Below are positions 7,640 through 11,809 of a stretch of DNA of 11,809 bases, piece after piece. The stretch is from positions 321 to 12,129 of the forward strand of contig JAKJDA010000051.1 in NCBI GenBank assembly GCA_022706165.1. Direction: 5' to 3'. Under the pieces are notes generated by a model that saw only the letters and a list, made by a program, of their open reading frames with translations, searched no databases and was not told the DNA's origin. A program made the position numbers and the translations under genes. Numbering within the stretch: the stretch's first letter is position 1; each line of letters opens with the position of its first letter. The DNA is from Candidatus Hydrogenedentota bacterium. GTDB lineage: Bacteria; Hydrogenedentota; Hydrogenedentia; Hydrogenedentales; SLHB01.

Positions 7640-9226
7640 ATGAGCGATGACTTCCCTCATGCCGGCAAGACTTCCGGGGAGACGCCTCCTGGATCAGCGG
7701 TCGAAGAACGGCACGGCTTGTCTCCCGCGATGTGGGGCGCGCTGGCGGTCTTGACGGCCGTGCTGGTCGTCATGTACTGGGGGACCGGCAAGCAACTGGA
7801 AGACGTCTGGACGTTGGTGGATTCGTACTACACCCACGGTTTTCTGGTTCCTTTTGTCAGTCTTTACTTTGTTTGGCGCAATCGCAAGGCGTTTTTCGAG
7901 GCCCCGCAGGCGCCTTCGGCATGGGGGTTTGTTTGGATCGTCGCCGCTTCCTTGTTGTTGCTGGTGGGTTCTTTTTTGGGATTTCGGGTGTTGGGTCAAT
8001 TCTCAATCGCCGTTACGCTGACGGGCGTGTCCCTCGCGTTGTTTGGCGTGAAACGCACGCGGGCCATTTGGTTTCCGTTGGCTTTTTTGTTGTTCATGGT
8101 TCCCATACCGCCGTCGCTCACCCAAAGCATCTCGTTGCACACCAAGATCATCGCGACGCAGTGCGCGGTCTGGTTGGCCAATTTGATGTTTTTGCCGATG
8201 GTGCGCGAGGGGTCGTACATTCACTTTGGTCAGGACAAGTTGTTGGTGGGGGAGGTGTGCGGCGGATTGCGATCCATGATTGCCCTGCTCGCGCTTGGCG
8301 CGATCATGGCCTACATTAGCCAGACGCGAACGTGGTCTCGTGTCCTGCTTCTGTTGCTTTCCATTCCCGTGGCCATTCTGTCCAACGTTTTTCGTATTTT
8401 TCTGCTTTGTCTGGTCGGGTATGTATGGGGGAGTTCCGTTGCGGGAGGAAGGTTCCATGACATTTCCGGCGTGCTCATTTACGTGGTCGCTTTTCTGATG
8501 TTTTTTGCGATAGACGCACAATTCCGTCGTTTTTTCGCAGTTCGCCCTTCTGTTTCGGAGGATGCGGCCTCCGCGTCTCCTCCGCCTCGCCCCGGGACGG
8601 TTGCGCGGCATTTCGCGGTCGCTCTGGGTCTTTTGCTTGCGACGACGGCCGCGAACGAATCGATCGCCCACGCGCAGGCGAAGTCCGTGCGTGATATGAA
8701 GACGCGGAAGGCGCTGGATATTCCCAGTCGCATCGCGGGATACGAACAGTTTGGAACCGATGCGGCCATTGAGAAGCATGTGCGCGATCTGCTCGAAACC
8801 AGCGACATTCTCATTCGCAACTACGGTTCCCGCATGGGAATGGTCCAGTTGACCATTGTGTACGCCGGCACCACGCGCCGCAGTCTGCATTTCCCCGAGG
8901 TTTGTCTCGTGGGCGCCGGTTGGGAAATACGCGAGCAGACCAGCACGGATGTCGGCCTCATGTTCACGGCGCGTCGGTTGGTGCTCGTCAAGGGCAACCA
9001 CCGCGAGGCCGTGCTTTACTGGTTCAAGACGGGCGATACGCTCACGGGGAATTATTTTCTGAACGCGTGGTATTGGGTAAAAGACCAAGCCAGCTTTGGT
9101 TCCTCCACCTCCGCGATGATCAAGGTCGCGACGCCGGTTGGTCCGGCCGGCGAAGAGGCGGCCTTCGAGCTGTTGGAGGACTTTTCGATGAAATTCGCTC
9201 CCATTTTGTTGGAGCGCGTTCCGTAA
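7640..9226 (+). CDS. Exosortase fused to a C-terminal EpsI domain
   Basis: Integral membrane transpeptidase-like protease of 528 residues. Exosortases cleave, and probably transfer, proteins bearing a C-terminal PEP-CTERM-type tail during export. Residues about 30-295 form the multi-pass exosortase domain, with the YYTHGFLVP motif (63-71) and putative catalytic residues Cys207 (EVCGGLRSM), Arg252 (SNVFRIF) and His273 (GRFHDISG), all present. A Ser/Pro-rich linker (about 302-319) leads to another membrane helix (about 322-337). The EpsI domain (about 345-528) has the characteristic HFPEVCLVGAGWEI motif with Cys422. Exosortase and EpsI occur both as separate neighbours and as fusions; here they are one open frame with no sign of a frameshift. 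The gene follows the membrane TPR gene by 81 bp and precedes a TPR lipoprotein gene by 21 bp. The exosortase subclass, and hence the recognised tail, is not determined. Confidence 0.94.
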   Translation: MSDDFPHAGKTSGETPPGSAVEERHGLSPAMWGALAVLTAVLVVMYWGTGKQLEDVWTLVDSYYTHGFLVPFVSLYFVWRNRKAFFEAPQAPSAWGFVWIVAASLLLLVGSFLGFRVLGQFSIAVTLTGVSLALFGVKRTRAIWFPLAFLLFMVPIPPSLTQSISLHTKIIATQCAVWLANLMFLPMVREGSYIHFGQDKLLVGEVCGGLRSMIALLALGAIMAYISQTRTWSRVLLLLLSIPVAILSNVFRIFLLCLVGYVWGSSVAGGRFHDISGVLIYVVAFLMFFAIDAQFRRFFAVRPSVSEDAASASPPPRPGTVARHFAVALGLLLATTAANESIAHAQAKSVRDMKTRKALDIPSRIAGYEQFGTDAAIEKHVRDLLETSDILIRNYGSRMGMVQLTIVYAGTTRRSLHFPEVCLVGAGWEIREQTSTDVGLMFTARRLVLVKGNHREAVLYWFKTGDTLTGNYFLNAWYWVKDQASFGSSTSAMIKVATPVGPAGEEAAFELLEDFSMKFAPILLERVP

Positions 9227-9247
9227 TTTCTATCTGGAGACTTGTCC

Positions 9248-11809
9248 ATGAAAGCAGGCCGTCATTTGTTTTTTGCCGGGTCAGGCGCTCTTTTTGCGCT
9301 GTTTTTTCTAGCGTGCCTGGGGGGGTGCACGGAAAGACGCAGCGAGCAATACCGGCAGCAGGGCGACACGTATTTGCGGATTGAGCGTCTGGCCGAGGCC
9401 GAAAGTCAGTATCGGCGCGCGTTGGAGGCGGACTCCAAGAATGCGATGGCGCGGTTGGGGCTTGCCCGGACATTGCTGCGCGCGAAACGCGTGGAAGAGG
9501 CCATGCAGGCGTATGCGGAAGCGGCGGATATTTCGCCTGTTTTGGCGCAGGCGTATGTGGAACCGGCCTATTTTCTTTTGCGCGCCGGAAATGTTCCGGA
9601 GGCCGAGGCGCTCGCGCAGCGGCTTTCCGCGGCCAGTCTCGAAGAGGGCGGCGTCTTGTTGGCGTATATTCAGCGGGAATCGGGGCATGCCGAGAAGGCA
9701 GTCGAGACGTTGGAGCGTCTGAAGGAGCAATTTCCGAAGAGCATGTCGGTGGCCGTAAATCTTGGGGCGGCCTATTTGGCCGCCGGGCAGCCCGCCAGGA
9801 CCGAGGAGGTAATCAAAGAGGCCCTTCAAAAAATTGACGCGAATTCCTTGGCGGCGCGCATGACGCTGGTTGACGCGTACCAGGCGCAGGGGAAGCTTCC
9901 GGAAATCATTGCAGAGTTGGAACCCGTCGTGGAGAAGCAGAAAGCGGCTGTCGCGGCCAATCCCAGCGATGAAGCCGCTGAAAGGGTTCTTTCCGACACG
10001 CAATTGACTCTTGCGCGCAGTCTGCTGGACAGCGGGCGGTTTGCGGAGAGCGAGACCTTGGCGCGGGTTGTTCTCGCGGCGCATCCCGATTCGGGGTGGG
10101 CGAATTTCATTGTGGGTTCGTGCTTGCTGGCGGCGGGTTCGTATGGCGACGCGCTTCCGTATTTGCAGACGGCCGAGCACGCTTTGCCCCAGCAGGCGTC
10201 GGTCGCGCAGAAAATCGCTCAGCTTCGCGCGCACGACAAAGCTTCGGCGAATGTTCCGGCCGGCTCCGAGCCGACGACGTCGCGGCCCGAGATTCTGCCT
10301 CCGAACACCGCCCTTGCCCTTCAACGGTCGTGGCGGGAACTGTGGAGCATGGCGAATCTGGAGCGTTTGGCGATCGAACGCGATCGTTTTTTGGCCAAGC
10401 CGGAGCCCAATCTTCTGGAGACGATCTCGTTGGCGGCGTTGTTTACGGGCAACAAGGCGTTGGCGTTGGAGCTGGCGGGAAGACTGCCGGCCGATTCGCC
10501 GTTTCATGCCTTTTACGACGCGCTGGAGAGCAGGGATTTCAAGGCGTTGATTGGCGTGTTCGATCAATGGAAAGAGAGCGATTTGGAGCGCAAGGTGTTG
10601 CGCGAGAATGCCAAGGGATGGGCTTTGGCCATGTGCGGCGCGCGCATGCAGGCTTTTGCCGTTTATTCGCAATGTCTCGCTAATTTTCCGAACAACAGCG
10701 TTCCGTTTCGCAATCTTGCGTATATATACGAGGCCGCCGGCATGCCGGAGTACGCCATGCGCTGTCTCGAAAAGCTGATCGCCCTTCATCCGGATGGGAT
10801 GGAAGCCCGAAGGAAATTGTTTGAGTTGATGATCGAGTCGGGCAGATTTCAGGAGGCGCGCGTATTTGCGGAATCTACGTATACGTCGTTTCCAAACGAC
10901 AAGGAGGCGTTGATCGATCTCGCTTCGGCGTATCAAAAGACCTTGCAACCGGAGCTGGCGGTCGAGGCGCTCTCGCGCGGCATTCAGGCGTATCCGGGGG
11001 ATTCTGCGTTCCAGTTGCGTCTTGTCATGGCGCTTGCGCAGGTTGGCAACCTTAACGCTGCTCAGGAATTGCTCGACCATATCCGCATGCTTCCGGAGAA
11101 CAAGGTTTCGATCGCCGTCATGGCTGGCGCCTTGCGCGCCTTGCGCGGGGAGTGGCAGGAATCGGCGAAGGCCTTGGGCGTTTTAACGTCCGAGGAGCGG
11201 GATATGTCCGCTCGGATGTTGTACGCGGCCGCCTTGTTGAGCACGGACCGGGCCGAGGAAGCCCGGATCGAGTTGACGGCCATTCCAGAGGAAGCGCCGC
11301 TTGCGCGGTCGGCGTTGTACGCAGCGCTTGTCCGCTCGTTGCGCGGAGACGCGGCGGCAGGAAGCGACGAGGCGGATGTGTTGGCGCGGAGTCTTTCCAG
11401 CGCGCCGGCGGTGCGGGCGCAGTGCGCGGCGGCGATGGCCTATACGATGCTTGGTTTGTACGGCCCCGCTTATGCGTCCTTAGATGCCGTTGCCCGGGAG
11501 ATCGATCCCACGCCAGCCTTGATGGGGATGCTGTTCGATCTCGTTGCGCGCGGCGGCGCGGGGAGCGATATTTTGCCGCAGGCGTTGGCATTGGCCGATC
11601 GGCATGCCGACGCTGTGCATGCTTGGTTGGGTCTTGCCCGAATCTGTGCGCGGCTTGGAAATGCCGAGGAGGAAAAGAAAGCTCTTGATCGCGCCATGCA
11701 ACTTGCTCCGGACCATGCTGCGGCGTTGATCCAGCTTTCGGCGTATTGGGAGCGGCGCGGAGATATCCACGAGGCGGGCCGTATCTATCGACGCTTGTCC
11801 GAGCTTTTG
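9248..11809 (+). CDS. TPR-repeat lipoprotein (PrsT-like), 3' end outside window
   Basis: The frame is open from the ATG at 9248 to the last base (854 codons) with no stop. GGAGA at 9236-9240 sits 7 nt before the ATG. The N-terminus has two basic residues, a hydrophobic stretch (7-22) and a lipobox L24-G-G-C27, with Cys23 as an alternative, so it is predicted to be secreted and lipid-modified. Residue +2 is Thr, not Asp, so there is no inner-membrane retention signal of the E. coli type and outer-membrane anchoring is plausible. TPR units begin at once (YLRIERLAEAESQYRRALEA) and recur. A Pro/Ser/Thr-rich linker at 331-353 splits the protein into two repeat blocks. Long TPR lipoproteins of this kind (PrsT family) are known partners in PEP-CTERM/exosortase loci; the assignment rests on architecture and neighbourhood. 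The very close spacing to the exosortase gene supports co-transcription. Confidence 0.85.
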   Translation, partial: MKAGRHLFFAGSGALFALFFLACLGGCTERRSEQYRQQGDTYLRIERLAEAESQYRRALEADSKNAMARLGLARTLLRAKRVEEAMQAYAEAADISPVLAQAYVEPAYFLLRAGNVPEAEALAQRLSAASLEEGGVLLAYIQRESGHAEKAVETLERLKEQFPKSMSVAVNLGAAYLAAGQPARTEEVIKEALQKIDANSLAARMTLVDAYQAQGKLPEIIAELEPVVEKQKAAVAANPSDEAAERVLSDTQLTLARSLLDSGRFAESETLARVVLAAHPDSGWANFIVGSCLLAAGSYGDALPYLQTAEHALPQQASVAQKIAQLRAHDKASANVPAGSEPTTSRPEILPPNTALALQRSWRELWSMANLERLAIERDRFLAKPEPNLLETISLAALFTGNKALALELAGRLPADSPFHAFYDALESRDFKALIGVFDQWKESDLERKVLRENAKGWALAMCGARMQAFAVYSQCLANFPNNSVPFRNLAYIYEAAGMPEYAMRCLEKLIALHPDGMEARRKLFELMIESGRFQEARVFAESTYTSFPNDKEALIDLASAYQKTLQPELAVEALSRGIQAYPGDSAFQLRLVMALAQVGNLNAAQELLDHIRMLPENKVSIAVMAGALRALRGEWQESAKALGVLTSEERDMSARMLYAAALLSTDRAEEARIELTAIPEEAPLARSALYAALVRSLRGDAAAGSDEADVLARSLSSAPAVRAQCAAAMAYTMLGLYGPAYASLDAVAREIDPTPALMGMLFDLVARGGAGSDILPQALALADRHADAVHAWLGLARICARLGNAEEEKKALDRAMQLAPDHAAALIQLSAYWERRGDIHEAGRIYRRLSELL

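Noticed and set aside
4661..7660. A 999-residue open frame on the minus strand opposite the membrane-anchored TPR gene
   Set aside because: It is rich in Arg, Gln and His with no recognisable domain, and mirrors the codon bias of the TPR gene on the + strand. It is the usual shadow of a GC-rich coding sequence.
9308..11080. A 590-residue minus-strand open frame opposite the TPR lipoprotein gene
   Set aside because: Arg-rich shadow composition and no motifs, while the + strand frame has a lipobox, TPR units and a well-placed ribosome binding site.

Overview
This is an 11.8 kb piece of bacterial chromosome of moderately high GC content, with every recognisable gene on the + strand. It holds the 3' part of dnaE (replicative DNA polymerase III alpha), then four consecutive genes of an exosortase-associated cell-surface or exopolysaccharide locus. 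The last gene runs off the right edge. I see no tRNA, rRNA, CRISPR array, insertion sequence or phage gene.

Layout. 1-1901 is the C-terminal half of DnaE. 1902-2027 is an intergenic gap with a near-consensus sigma-70 promoter (TTGACG, 17 nt spacer, TATAAT). 2028-4253 encodes a Wzc/GumC-type polysaccharide co-polymerase: a Wzz-like periplasmic coiled-coil region between two membrane helices, fused to a cytoplasmic BY-kinase-like ATPase domain whose key nucleotide-binding residues are substituted. 4352-7558 encodes a 1068-residue tetratricopeptide (TPR) protein with one N-terminal membrane anchor. 7640-9226 encodes an exosortase fused to an EpsI domain, with the Cys/Arg/His residues of exosortases in place. 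9248 to the window end (no stop codon reached) encodes a second large TPR protein with a lipoprotein signal peptide, resembling the PrsT-type TPR lipoproteins of PEP-CTERM systems.

How they may work together. Gaps of 98, 81 and 21 bp, one orientation and one strong promoter ahead of the first gene suggest a single operon. Exosortases process proteins carrying a C-terminal PEP-CTERM-like tripartite tail and are typically encoded beside exopolysaccharide genes. The co-polymerase would set polymer chain length and export, the exosortase-EpsI protein would process surface proteins, and the two TPR proteins (one inner-membrane, one probably lipid-anchored) could form a periplasmic scaffold. Glycosyltransferases, an export porin and the sorted substrates are not in this window and would be expected downstream or elsewhere.

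Organism. Exosortase, EpsI and a lipobox point to a Gram-negative (diderm) bacterium. A fused exosortase-EpsI beside two giant TPR proteins and next to dnaE does not let me name a phylum. Environmental lineages rich in PEP-CTERM systems (PVC group, Hydrogenedentota-like, or Proteobacteria) are all possible; this is inference only.

The most unusual point is the degenerate kinase domain of the co-polymerase, which lacks the P-loop lysine, the second acidic residue of Walker A' and a C-terminal tyrosine cluster. The other genes are recognisable relatives of described exosortase-locus components, so I do not claim a wholly new system.
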